In this document: one piece after another, positions 7,642 through 15,402 of the stretch
How positions within the stretch are numbered: position 1 is the stretch's first letter
How the letters are laid out: each line of letters starts with the position of its first letter
DNA from: Armatimonadota bacterium
Lineage (GTDB): Bacteria; Armatimonadota; JADLDR01
Assembly (NCBI GenBank): GCA_020846535.1
Contig: JADLDR010000140.1
Coordinates: forward strand, 78,253-121,312
Direction: 5' to 3'
Length of the DNA: 43,060 bases
Translations under genes and position numbers: made by a program
Notes under the pieces: model-generated
What the model saw: the letters and a program-made list of their open reading frames with translations, nothing else
Databases searched by the model: none
Told to the model about the DNA's origin: nothing

Positions 7642-9009
7642 ATGGACCGCCTGCCGCTCCTGGAGAAAGTGCCGCCCCAGAATCTGGAGGCCGAGCAGTC
7701 CACCCTCGGCGCTATGATGCTGGAGCGGCCCGCTATCGAGAAAGCCGTCGAGATTCTCCGGCCCGAAGATTTTTACTGGGAGCATCACCAGGATATCTTC
7801 TCGGCTATCGTGGATATCGCCGACCGGGACGAGCCGGTCGACCTGATCACTCTCACCAACCAGTTGCGCGTGACAGGCAAGCTCGATAGAATCGGGGGAG
7901 TGGAGTACGTCGAAACGGTTCTCGATGCGGTTCCGAGCGCGGCCAATATCGAGTATTACGCCAAGATCGTCGAGCAGAAGGCGATCCTTCGGCGGCTGAT
8001 TGGGGTCGCCTCCGATGTGCTGGGGCAGGCTTACGGCACGGTGGAGGACGTGGACGAACTGGTGGACCGGGCGGAGCGGATGATCTTCGGGGTCGCCCAG
8101 CGGCGCGTCGGGCAGTATTTCTCCCCCCTCCGGCCCCTCCTGACCGAATCGTTCGAGCGCATCGAGCATATCTCGATGAACAAGGGCGGCACCACCGGCG
8201 TCGAAACCGGTTTCACCGACCTGAACTATATCACCTCCGGCCTCCAGCCCTCGGATCTCGTCATCCTTGCGGCCCGGCCCTCGATGGGGAAAACCTCCCT
8301 GGCGATGGGTATCGGGCAGCATGTGGGCAAGCAGCTTCCCGCCGCCATCTTCAGCCTGGAAATGTCCAAGGAGCAGCTCGCCATGCGGATGATCTGCTCC
8401 GAGGCCCGCGTGGACGCCCACCGGCTCCGCACCGGCTACCTCACCGATGACGACTTCTCCAAGATCGCCCGCGCCGTGGATCAGCTCTGGGATGCCCGCA
8501 TTTTCATCGACGACAGCCCCGATTGCAGCGTCATGGAGATGCGCGCTAAGTGCCGCCGCCTGAAGGCGGAACAGGGAGAACTGGGCCTGATCGTGGTGGA
8601 CTACCTCCAGTTGATCCGCGGACACACCCGCAGCGAGAACCGGAACACCGAGATCACGGAGATCGCCCGATCCCTCAAGAGCATGGCCCGCGAGCTCAAA
8701 GTGCCGGTTATGGCTCTTTCCCAGCTTTCCCGCGCGGTGGAGCGCCGCGAGGACAAGCACCCCATGCTCTCCGACCTGCGGGAATCCGGCTCCATCGAGG
8801 CCGAAGCCGATGTGGTCATGTTCATCTACCGGCCCAAATACTACGACCAGAAAGGAGAGATCTCCCCGGAATCGCAGCAGGAAGGGGAGGAGGCCGAGAT
8901 CATCATCGCCAAGCAGCGCAACGGCCCCACCGGAACGGTCCGGGTCACCTTTATCCCCAAATACGCTAAATTCGAGAACCGCGCGCCGGATTATATGGAG
9001 GAGCGTTAG
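7642..9009 (+). CDS. dnaB: Replicative DNA helicase DnaB
   Basis: The 455-residue protein matches DnaB. Its N-terminal primase-interacting domain (PPQNLEAEQSTLGAMMLE at the start) is followed by a linker and a RecA-like helicase domain with Walker A ARPSMGKT (211-218), Walker B LIVVDYLQLI, and the conserved RQ/DLRESGSIEAEADVV region. It unwinds DNA at the replication fork as a hexamer. No intein interrupts it. It is coupled to rplI upstream and to purD downstream, whose ATG directly follows the dnaB stop. Confidence 0.97.
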   Translation: MDRLPLLEKVPPQNLEAEQSTLGAMMLERPAIEKAVEILRPEDFYWEHHQDIFSAIVDIADRDEPVDLITLTNQLRVTGKLDRIGGVEYVETVLDAVPSAANIEYYAKIVEQKAILRRLIGVASDVLGQAYGTVEDVDELVDRAERMIFGVAQRRVGQYFSPLRPLLTESFERIEHISMNKGGTTGVETGFTDLNYITSGLQPSDLVILAARPSMGKTSLAMGIGQHVGKQLPAAIFSLEMSKEQLAMRMICSEARVDAHRLRTGYLTDDDFSKIARAVDQLWDARIFIDDSPDCSVMEMRAKCRRLKAEQGELGLIVVDYLQLIRGHTRSENRNTEITEIARSLKSMARELKVPVMALSQLSRAVERREDKHPMLSDLRESGSIEAEADVVMFIYRPKYYDQKGEISPESQQEGEEAEIIIAKQRNGPTGTVRVTFIPKYAKFENRAPDYMEER

Positions 9010-10284
9010 ATGAATGCCTTACTGGTGGGCGGCGGCGGGCGCGAGCACGCTCTGGCCTGGAAGATGGCGCAGAGTCCGTCCCTTACCCGCCTCTACGCCG
9101 CCCCGGGCAACGCGGGCATGGCCTCCTGCGCCGACCTTCTCAGCGCCAGAGCGACCGACCTCCCGGCCCTGACCGAATTCGCCGAAAAAAAACGGATCGA
9201 TCTGGCGGTGGTCGGCCCGGAAAGCCCCCTCATCGCCGGGCTTGCCGATGCGCTCCTCTCCCGGGGCACCAGAGTCTTCGGCCCCACGCAGGCCGCCGCC
9301 GCACTGGAAGGCAGCAAGGTCTTCTCCAAGGAACTGATGGCGAAGTATAACATCCCGACCCCCCCGTTCCAGGTGTTCGATGAGGCGGGCCGGGCCAGGG
9401 CGTACCTGGAGAGCCTGCCCGATGGCCCTGTGGTGGTCAAAGCCGACGGGGAGGCCGCCGGGAAGGGCGTCTATGTCTGCAAGAGCCGCGCGGAAGCGCA
9501 GCAGGCGGTTTCGGCCATCATGGAGGATCACATCTTCGGAGAATCCGGAAACTGGATCGTGATCGAGGAGCGCCTGGTGGGGGAGGAAGCCTCCCTGATG
9601 GCCTTCGTGGACGGCGAAACCATCGTCCCGATGATCCCCTCCCAGGATCATAAACGCGCCCTGGACAATGACGAAGGCCCCAACACGGGCGGCATGGGCT
9701 GTTATGCCCCTGTCCCTTCGGTCACGCCGCAGGTCTTCGAGGAAGCCTTGAACCGCATCGTTCGCCCCGCCGTCCGGGCCATGATCGCCGAGGGCAGGCC
9801 CTACCGCGGCTGTCTCTATGCCGGGATCATGATGACCGACCGAGGACTCAGCACCCTGGAATTCAACTGCCGCTTCGGCGACCCCGAAACCCAGGTGGTT
9901 CTGCCTCTCCTCCAAAATGACCTGCTGGAGATTTTTCAGGCCACCGCCGAAGGCAGGCTTGCCGAAATTGAGGTGTCCTGGGCCGACCGGAAGTCGGTCT
10001 GCGTCGTGCTGGCCTCCGGCGGCTACCCCGGCGGCTATAAAAACGGCGAAACCATCGAAGGTCTTGAGGAAGCCTCCCGCCTGCCCGATGTCACAGTCTT
10101 CCACGCCGGAACCGCCCGCCAGGGCGACCGCTTCGTCACCGCCGGTGGCCGCGTCCTGGGCGTCACCGGCATGGGTCACACCTTCCAGGAAGCCATCGAC
10201 GCCGCCTACCGAGGCGTCCGGGCCATCCGCTTCGACCGGATGCACTATCGGACGGATATCGCCCGCCGGGTGGCGGGGCGATAG
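9010..10284 (+). CDS. purD: Phosphoribosylamine-glycine ligase
   Basis: The 424-residue ATP-grasp enzyme makes glycinamide ribonucleotide from phosphoribosylamine, glycine and ATP, the second step of purine synthesis. The N-terminal MNALLVGGGGREHALAWKMA, the ATP-grasp phosphate loop VVVKADGEAAGKGV, the LVGEEASLMAFVDG segment and the LEFNCRFGDPETQ metal-binding motif are all intact, and the length is normal. It starts immediately after dnaB with no gap. A hairpin repeat separates it from purE, so downstream expression may depend on readthrough. Confidence 0.97.
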   Translation: MNALLVGGGGREHALAWKMAQSPSLTRLYAAPGNAGMASCADLLSARATDLPALTEFAEKKRIDLAVVGPESPLIAGLADALLSRGTRVFGPTQAAAALEGSKVFSKELMAKYNIPTPPFQVFDEAGRARAYLESLPDGPVVVKADGEAAGKGVYVCKSRAEAQQAVSAIMEDHIFGESGNWIVIEERLVGEEASLMAFVDGETIVPMIPSQDHKRALDNDEGPNTGGMGCYAPVPSVTPQVFEEALNRIVRPAVRAMIAEGRPYRGCLYAGIMMTDRGLSTLEFNCRFGDPETQVVLPLLQNDLLEIFQATAEGRLAEIEVSWADRKSVCVVLASGGYPGGYKNGETIEGLEEASRLPDVTVFHAGTARQGDRFVTAGGRVLGVTGMGHTFQEAIDAAYRGVRAIRFDRMHYRTDIARRVAGR

Positions 10285-10304
10285 TGCCGGGTTTGTATTT
10301 TTGA

Positions 10305-10386
10305 CACCGATGGACATCGATCAGAGCGGACGGGCACCGATAAAAAACATCCGTATTCATCCTGTTCTTATCCGTGTTCATCGGTG
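10305..10386. repeat. Dispersed inverted repeat, 'CACAGATGAACACGGAT' type, copy 1
   Basis: Imperfect inverted arms CACCGATGGACATCGAT (10305-10321) and ATCCGTGTTCATCGGTG (10370-10386) match at 14 of 17 positions across about 48 bp. The sequence is related to the repeat at 19808-19890. It fills most of the purD-purE gap and encodes nothing. Similar 'cacagatgaacacgg' repeats occur in many unrelated environmental bacterial genomes. Confidence 0.75.
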
Positions 10387-10440
10387 GTGAAAAGAAATAT
10401 CCCTCTCACCAACAAAATCCACCTCTCAGGAGAAAAGCCA

Positions 10441-10929
10441 ATGGTCGGTATCGTAATGGGCAGCGATTCGGATTTGCCGGTGATGCAGGAGGCCGCGAAG
10501 GCGCTTGCGGAGTTCGGCATCTCCTATGAGGTCACGGTCGTTTCCGCGCACCGCACCCCTCACCGGGCGGCGGAATACGCCGAAACCGCCGAGGCGCGGG
10601 GCCTGAATCTTATCATCGCCGGGGCGGGCGGTGCGGCGCACCTGGCGGGCGTGATGGCCTCCCTGACGCCGCTGCCGGTGATCGGCATCCCGGTCAAGTC
10701 CGCCGCCCTCAACGGCCTGGATTCCCTCCTCTCCACCGTCCAGATGCCCCCCGGCGTCCCGGTCGCCACAGTCGGCATCGACGCCGCCCGCAACGCCGGT
10801 ATCCTGGCCGCCCAGATTCTGGGCGCAAGCGACACCTCTATTCGCGAGAAAGTCAAAGAATTCAAAGCCAAGCTCGCCCGCCAGGTGGACGAGCGCAACG
10901 CCAAAGTGCAGGAGCAATTGGGAAGGTAA
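10441..10929 (+). CDS. purE: N5-carboxyaminoimidazole ribonucleotide mutase
   Basis: The 162-residue class I PurE converts N5-CAIR to CAIR. The active-site loops GSDSDLPVM (from residue 7) and SAHRTP (35-40, catalytic H37) and the [11 protein letters not shown] motif are intact. The usual partner PurK is not in the window. The frame is open back to 10384, but ATG at 10441 fits the family start and has an AGGAG site nine nucleotides upstream. Confidence 0.96.
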   Translation: MVGIVMGSDSDLPVMQEAAKALAEFGISYEVTVVSAHRTPHRAAEYAETAEARGLNLIIAGAGGAAHLAGVMASLTPLPVIGIPVKSAALNGLDSLLSTVQMPPGVPVATVGIDAARNAGILAAQILGASDTSIREKVKEFKAKLARQVDERNAKVQEQLGR

Positions 10930-10931
10930 GT

Positions 10932-10956
10932 GAGGAAAAGCGTTCCGCTTTTCCTC
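10932..10956. other. Hairpin between purE and purB
   Basis: A perfect 11-bp stem GAGGAAAAGCG / CGCTTTTCCTC with a 3-nt loop begins 3 nt after the purE stop and ends 9 nt before the purB ribosome site. No U run follows, so it is more likely an RNA-stability or processing hairpin than a terminator. Confidence 0.6.
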
Positions 10957-10975
10957 TCGATAGCAAGGAGACGCC

Positions 10976-12268
10976 GTGATCGAACGATACACCTTACCGA
11001 AAATGAAGGCTGTCTGGACGCTGGAGAACAAATTCGTCCGGTGGCTGGAGGTGGAGCTTGCCATCTGCGAGGGGTGGGTCGAACTGGGCGTCGTGCCGAG
11101 GGAATCGCTGGAGAAGATCAGGGCGCTCGCGAAGTTCGATGTGGAGCGCATTCTCTGGATCGAGCAGAACGAGACCCAGCACGACCTGATGGCTTTCGTC
11201 AAGAACGTGACCGAGCCGATGGGGGAGGACGGGCGCTTCTTCCACTTCGGGGTCACCTCCTACGATGTGGAGGATACGGCCACCGGCCTGCTGCTGGGGG
11301 AGGCGTCCGATATCATCCTGGAAGGGATCGCCCGGCTCTCCGAGGTTATCCGCACCCGGGCGCGGGAGCACAAGAAAACCATGATGATCGGGCGCACGCA
11401 CGGCATCCACGCAGAGCCGATCACCTTCGGGTTCAAGCTGGCGGGCTGGCTCTATGAGATGCAGCGCAACCGCGAGCGCCTGGAGTTTGCCCGCGAGATG
11501 GTCGCCTACGGCAAAGTGTCTGGCGCGGTCGGGACCTATGCCAATGTGGACCCGCGCATCCAGGATTACGTCTGCCGCAAACTGGGCCTCAAGTCCGCTC
11601 CGGTCTCCACCCAGATTCTCCAGCGCGACCGCCACGCCCAGTTCATCACCACCCTGGCGATTCTCTCCTCCTCGATGGAGCGGTTCGCCACCGAGGTGCG
11701 GAACCTCCAGAGGACGGAAATCCGGGAGGTGCAGGAGTATTTCGCCGCCGGTCAGCGCGGCTCTTCGGCCATGCCGCACAAGCGGAACCCCTGGCGCTCG
11801 GAACAGGTTTCCGGCCTGGCCCGGGTCGTCCGCTCCTATGCGGTGGCGGCTCTGGAAAATATCGTCACCTGGCACGAGCGCGACCTTTCCAATTCCTCGG
11901 TGGAGCGGGTCATCTTCCCGGACGCCTGCGCGGTGGTGGACTACCAGCTTCACACCTTCGCCCGCATCCTGGAGCGATTGGTGGTCCAGCCCGATCAGAT
12001 GCAGACCAACCTGGAAAAAATGGGCGACCTGACCTCCTCCGAGCAGGTGATGCTGGCCCTCATCTACAAGGGCCTCACCCGCGAGGAAGCCTACAAGGTG
12101 GCCCAGCGCAACGCCGCCCGCGCCTGGGAGGGCGAGGATTTCCAGTCCTGCGTCCGCTCCGACCCCGAAACGCAGCGCTTCCTCACCCCCGAAGAAATAG
12201 ACCACATCTTCGACCGCCAGCACCACCTCAAAAACCTGGATGTCGTTTTCGAGAGGTTGGGGATTTAA
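10976..12268 (+). CDS. purB: Adenylosuccinate lyase
   Basis: The 430-residue fumarase/aspartase-superfamily enzyme acts twice in purine synthesis: SAICAR to AICAR, and adenylosuccinate to AMP. Signature elements are GRTHGIHAEP (catalytic H142) and the flexible loop GSSAMPHKRNP (S263/S264). Length and content match the bacterial ~430-residue subclass. GTG at 10976 is chosen because an AAGGAG site lies five nucleotides upstream and the family N-terminus MIERYTLPKM begins there. A strong terminator follows at 12310. Confidence 0.97.
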   Translation: MIERYTLPKMKAVWTLENKFVRWLEVELAICEGWVELGVVPRESLEKIRALAKFDVERILWIEQNETQHDLMAFVKNVTEPMGEDGRFFHFGVTSYDVEDTATGLLLGEASDIILEGIARLSEVIRTRAREHKKTMMIGRTHGIHAEPITFGFKLAGWLYEMQRNRERLEFAREMVAYGKVSGAVGTYANVDPRIQDYVCRKLGLKSAPVSTQILQRDRHAQFITTLAILSSSMERFATEVRNLQRTEIREVQEYFAAGQRGSSAMPHKRNPWRSEQVSGLARVVRSYAVAALENIVTWHERDLSNSSVERVIFPDACAVVDYQLHTFARILERLVVQPDQMQTNLEKMGDLTSSEQVMLALIYKGLTREEAYKVAQRNAARAWEGEDFQSCVRSDPETQRFLTPEEIDHIFDRQHHLKNLDVVFERLGI

Positions 12269-12309
12269 AAAGTCCCGACGTTTCGCTAAAGAAGCATCGT
12301 CTTGCATCG

Positions 12310-12346
12310 GCCCATGGGTGAGATCGTTCTCGCTCATGGGCTTTTT
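12310..12346 (+). terminator. Intrinsic terminator after purB
   Basis: A 13-bp stem with two G-U pairs (GCCCATGGGTGAG / CTCGCTCATGGGC, arms 12310-12322 and 12329-12341) and a 6-nt loop is followed by TTTTT. It should end the purD-purE-purB transcript. Confidence 0.88.
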
Positions 12347-12429
12347 AGTTGATTTCCTTACGGCTTGAAGGACGTTTCTGCCAATTTATTCTTAAGCTAT
12401 ACTGGATGTAAACGAAAAATCATTAAAAG

Positions 12430-12495
12430 TGTGACCAATTTCACACTCTGGATGTGAATCAGGTCACAGCGCGCTCATGTATTTTGTGATATAAT
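12430..12495 (+). promoter_or_regulatory. CRP-type class II promoter with two sites
   Basis: Two 16-bp sites match the CRP consensus TGTGA-N6-TCACA exactly: TGTGACCAATTTCACA (12430-12445) and TGTGAATCAGGTCACA (12453-12468). Their centres are 23 bp apart. An extended -10, TGATATAAT, ends at 12495, which puts the start near 12502 and the proximal site at -41.5, the classical class II position. No -35 hexamer is evident. The gap 12269-12682 otherwise holds the purB terminator and the leader of the next gene. The identity of the regulator is inferred from the consensus only. Confidence 0.8.
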
Positions 12496-12501
12496 CATTG
12501 A

Positions 12502-12682
12502 AATCCATCAAAGCTGATGGTAGTCAAGCGACAGTTGAAATCCGATGCTGAGCAAATGCGAATAAGGAGGTGGTGCATTTCTAATAGCCACTCGAAGGAG
12601 GGATGAATTTTAAGAGTTCGTTGCGGTAGTGTGTATTATATATCAAATATTGTGAATAACTCTGCGAAGGAGGATATTCAAA
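12502..12682 (+). promoter_or_regulatory. Leader with three Shine-Dalgarno-like motifs
   Basis: The predicted ~180-nt leader contains AAGGAGG three times (12564-12570, 12595-12601, 12667-12673). The last lies nine nucleotides before the gene's ATG. The first two sit 2 nt and 1 nt from GTG and ATG codons that open frames of only 3 and 8 codons, a spacing too short for normal initiation. They could be decoy, standby or leader-peptide sites. Confidence 0.45.
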
Positions 12683-13687
12683 ATGAAATCCGCTTTACAA
12701 TGTAGTTTAGCTCTTCTGATAGGGTTGAGTTTTTTGCTTGTGGCTCTACCTGTATATGCTACACCTTCTGTCAGTGTTAGTGCGGCGGAATCGGTTTTGT
12801 GGGCTAACGGGCCTGCTGCACAGTCGACTCTAATTACTGCTACAGTAAAAGATGGTACTACACCTCTTGTTGACGTAACGGTGAATCTAATCACAACGCT
12901 AGGCACTCTCAGCAGTTCAAGCGGCCAGACTGATAGCAGTGGAAAAGTCACTGCTACCCTTTCGACAAACGGCTCGGGCGGTACAGCGACCGTAACTGCG
13001 TCCACTACTATCAACAACCAGCTTTACAGCAATCAAACAACAGTGAAATTTACCCTGGGAAGCTGGGACGGCACTTTTGGTGGCAGTGGTACTGGTTCCA
13101 TCACTTGGAGCGGGTGGAGTGGATCAATTAATGATGCCCAGATAAATGGTATAGATGTTATCAGTGGGCAGCAAGTTAATATCTCAGACGCTACGAGTAT
13201 GAGCTTATGGGTTAATATGAGTGGCGGGCTTGCTGTGCAAGCCAACGGAAGCGCACAGGTCGGATTTGCCGTTGATTACTCTTGGGTAGGACAAGGGAAT
13301 AATACTCTCAATCCTCCACTGACTAAAGTTAAAGTCCGTTATTTATATACGCACAATCGCCCTTGCGAACTGAGAGCGAGTCCAGGCATGAATCCTCAGG
13401 GGGACGCGAGAGCGCAATCTTCAACACAAGGTTCGGACATGGATAGCGCCGATGTTTACCGCTTATCTATTCCGTCAGCGGGATCTTATGGACAACCCAC
13501 GGCATTTGGCAATCCTGGTCCTGATCCCCGTGTTCAATCCGAATGGATTTACCCTGAGAATGGTACCGTTTCTCGTACCTATACTGGAAACACTTGGATC
13601 GCTCCGTATATCAATACTATCAGATGCCCGCTAGTAACTGACGATTCTAAAGCCAGTATAGTTGGCGGATTTTCATTTGAAGGATAA
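12683..13687 (+). CDS. Secreted Ig-like domain protein (invasin/Big_1-like)
   Basis: The 334-residue protein has a Sec signal peptide (hydrophobic run at 9-24, likely cleavage after PVYA, residue 26). A bacterial Ig-like domain of invasin type follows (about 27-123; TLITATVKDGTTPLVDVTVN, then GTLSSSSGQTDSSGKVTATL). The ~210-residue C-terminal region is rich in Gly, Ser, Trp and Asn and was not recognised. It has no membrane anchor or sorting signal that I can see, so it is probably exported to the periplasm or cell surface. Codons are much more A/T-ending than in the flanking purine genes. It has its own CRP-type promoter and a strong terminator, so it is a single-gene unit. Start ATG has AAGGAGG at nine nucleotides. 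Confidence 0.8.
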   Translation: MKSALQCSLALLIGLSFLLVALPVYATPSVSVSAAESVLWANGPAAQSTLITATVKDGTTPLVDVTVNLITTLGTLSSSSGQTDSSGKVTATLSTNGSGGTATVTASTTINNQLYSNQTTVKFTLGSWDGTFGGSGTGSITWSGWSGSINDAQINGIDVISGQQVNISDATSMSLWVNMSGGLAVQANGSAQVGFAVDYSWVGQGNNTLNPPLTKVKVRYLYTHNRPCELRASPGMNPQGDARAQSSTQGSDMDSADVYRLSIPSAGSYGQPTAFGNPGPDPRVQSEWIYPENGTVSRTYTGNTWIAPYINTIRCPLVTDDSKASIVGGFSFEG

Positions 13688-13695
13688 TCTGGTTC

Positions 13696-13739
13696 GCAAA
13701 GCGTTCCTTTCGATAAGAAAAAGGAACGCTTTGCTTTTT
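13696..13739 (+). terminator. Intrinsic terminator after the Ig-like protein gene
   Basis: A perfect 15-bp stem (GCAAAGCGTTCCTTT at 13696-13710, complement at 13720-13734) with a 9-nt loop is followed by TTTTT. It is one of the strongest terminators in the window and ends only 11 nt before the next start codon. Confidence 0.93.
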
Positions 13740-13750
13740 AGGGGGATAAA

Positions 13751-14434
13751 ATGAGAACCCATGTTTTACTCTTAATCTTAGCTACAGCCATATTCAGCGT
13801 TTCCGACCTTACTGCTCAAGCGCAGAACAAGCCGTCTACCAAAAATCGAGTGGTTCTCAGAACTACCGAGAGAGACCGCTTGTTCCATCAGGCATTGACG
13901 CTTCAATTCAAGGAGACGCCTTTGCTGGAAGCCCTTTCGGTGTTGTCGAAAGCGACCAGGATTCCGTTTGAGATCGGCAAAAACTTTATCAAACCCTCGT
14001 CCAAAATCACTCTAATATGCTATCAGGCCGCTCCGGCCAAGATTCTGACAGCCATTGCGGAGAATTTCGATGGAGAATGGGTGCGCCGAGGGAAAGCGTT
14101 TTACCTGGTGCCGCTGGGCGAAGGAAGCGATCCGATAGTCGATGTCCTGGCACAGGTCGAAATGGGGGTTTCCGGTATTAGTCCTGACAGCAGACAGTCT
14201 AACCTCACATCCGAACAAAAACGGATTGTCGAAGGGATACAATCCCGTTTGGATTCGCTTCGTGCCGCCAACCCTCCTTGGCTGCCTGATACTTTCGCTA
14301 ACAGCGTTCTAAAAAGGAGCGAACAGGGAAACAGAACAACATGGAGTTTGAGTAGCACTTATGGAACGCTTGCCGGAGAACTTTTCGAAGGCGGTGTTGC
14401 CGCAAAGTCTTGGTTCTTCTCGAATTCAAACTGA
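13751..14434 (+). CDS. Exported protein with a secretin/TonB N-terminal (STN)-like segment
   Basis: The 227-residue protein has a signal peptide (about 1-24, ending near TAQAQ). The stretch at about 48-110 (LTLQFKETPLLEALSVLSKATRIPFEI, then later ILTAIAENFDGEWVRRGKAFYLVP) fits the STN/secretin short domain. That pattern, a hydrophobic strand, then 'tPL.eaL..Ls..t', then a final strand, normally precedes secretin or TonB-receptor channels, but here no channel domain follows. The rest is unrecognised. The next gene encodes a similar protein and starts 13 nt downstream, so they form a pair. The gene shares the A/T-leaning codon use of the island. A GGGGGAT site precedes the ATG. Confidence 0.7.
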   Translation: MRTHVLLLILATAIFSVSDLTAQAQNKPSTKNRVVLRTTERDRLFHQALTLQFKETPLLEALSVLSKATRIPFEIGKNFIKPSSKITLICYQAAPAKILTAIAENFDGEWVRRGKAFYLVPLGEGSDPIVDVLAQVEMGVSGISPDSRQSNLTSEQKRIVEGIQSRLDSLRAANPPWLPDTFANSVLKRSEQGNRTTWSLSSTYGTLAGELFEGGVAAKSWFFSNSN

Positions 14435-14447
14435 CGAGGATAATCTA

Positions 14448-15176
14448 ATGGAAGGCGGTATGAAAAATATGATTCCACAAAGATTAATATATTTATCTTT
14501 ATATGCTATCATTGTTCTTTTTCTGAGCAGACAGGTATTTGCAGACTCTTCATTATTCTTAATAGATAAAGAGCAGCTTACTAGTATTAAGGTCACGGTC
14601 AGGCTGAACGCATCAAAGGGACTCATCGATAATTTGGTCGAATTGAGTGCCAAAACAGAACTGAATTTGGCAACCTCCCTTTCGAATCTAAAAACAAGCC
14701 AATCTGCCAGTTTGGCCTTTGAACAAAAGCCATTGTCTGAAGTTCTGGATCAGTTGGCAAAAGCCTACCATGTGCGCTGGCGTCTTGTAAATACGCGAGG
14801 TGGAAAGGGCGCTGCTTTTATTCTCTTTGAGGAACAAAAGCCAGGAGATGACAAGAACAGGCTGGCAAAACTCAAAGAAGAGATTTCCGACAAAACGAAG
14901 GCGCAAGGATGGAAACTCCCTAATAGCCCTGGCGATGGGACAGGATTCGGCAGCCGAACTCTCCTTGATTGCAATCGTAAAGCGCAGGAGTTCTTAAGGA
15001 ATCTATCGGAATCATTGGATACTGTGACTCTCAACAGGCTTTCATCTGATGGAATTCCATTCGGCCAGCTTCCGAGCAACCTTCAGCAAAGCATACGCGC
15101 CCTGGTGGAAGAATCCAACCGCGCCCATGCTTTCGCCACTGCGGAGGACATTCTATACTATCTGCTGAAGAAGTAA
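14448..15176 (+). CDS. Exported protein with an STN-like segment, paralogue-like partner
   Basis: The 242-residue protein has a signal peptide (LIYLSLYAIIVLFLSRQVFA; cleavage probably after VFADS). Its segment at about residues 43-125 (LIDNLVELSAKTELNL, then SLAFEQKPLSEVLDQLAKAYHVRW, then FILFEEQ) has the same STN-like strand/helix order as the preceding gene, with possibly two half-repeats. The C-terminal third is helical and unrecognised. The frame is open to 14361, but that extension overlaps the upstream gene. ATG 14448 or ATG 14460 (better GGAAGG spacing) is the likely start. A terminator follows at 15211. Confidence 0.68.
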   Translation: MEGGMKNMIPQRLIYLSLYAIIVLFLSRQVFADSSLFLIDKEQLTSIKVTVRLNASKGLIDNLVELSAKTELNLATSLSNLKTSQSASLAFEQKPLSEVLDQLAKAYHVRWRLVNTRGGKGAAFILFEEQKPGDDKNRLAKLKEEISDKTKAQGWKLPNSPGDGTGFGSRTLLDCNRKAQEFLRNLSESLDTVTLNRLSSDGIPFGQLPSNLQQSIRALVEESNRAHAFATAEDILYYLLKK

Positions 15177-15210
15177 AAGATTAGCCATAAAATACCGGAC
15201 GCTTTTCTTG

Positions 15211-15244
15211 ATAGCAGGGAACCGTTGGCTTCCCTGCTATTTTT
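15211..15244 (+). terminator. Intrinsic terminator closing the island
   Basis: An 11-bp stem ATAGCAGGGAA / TTCCCTGCTAT (15211-15221 and 15230-15240) with an 8-nt loop is followed by TTTT. It separates the secreted-protein island from purF. Confidence 0.88.
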
Positions 15245-15324
15245 GTGGGAAAAGCAACCTCCACTATATATAGAATTTTTATTTTGACCGGGTACTATAT
15301 ACAGCCCTTTTCTCATGACAAAGG

Positions 15325-15354
15325 GTTGACAGGAAGGCCGGAAAAAGGGTAAAA
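15325..15354 (+). promoter_or_regulatory. sigma70 promoter of purF
   Basis: TTGACA (15325-15330) and TAAAAT (15349-15354) are separated by 18 bp. This is the same spacing as the mla promoter, one base off consensus. The start would fall near 15361, leaving a leader of about 42 nt. No PurR-like operator or riboswitch fold was recognised. Confidence 0.78.
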
Positions 15355-15402
15355 TGTATCTGTTGGCTGACTCGTTGACAATGCGGATCGGAGGATTACA
15401 GA

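Noticed and set aside
10932..10956. Intrinsic terminator between purE and purB
   Set aside because: The stem is good but no U tract follows, and the purB ribosome site begins 9 nt later.
12573..12629. Leader peptides at 12573 (3 codons) and 12603 (8 codons)
   Set aside because: Their Shine-Dalgarno spacing is only 1-2 nt and the peptides have no biased residues. The repeated motif is reported as a finding, not as genes.
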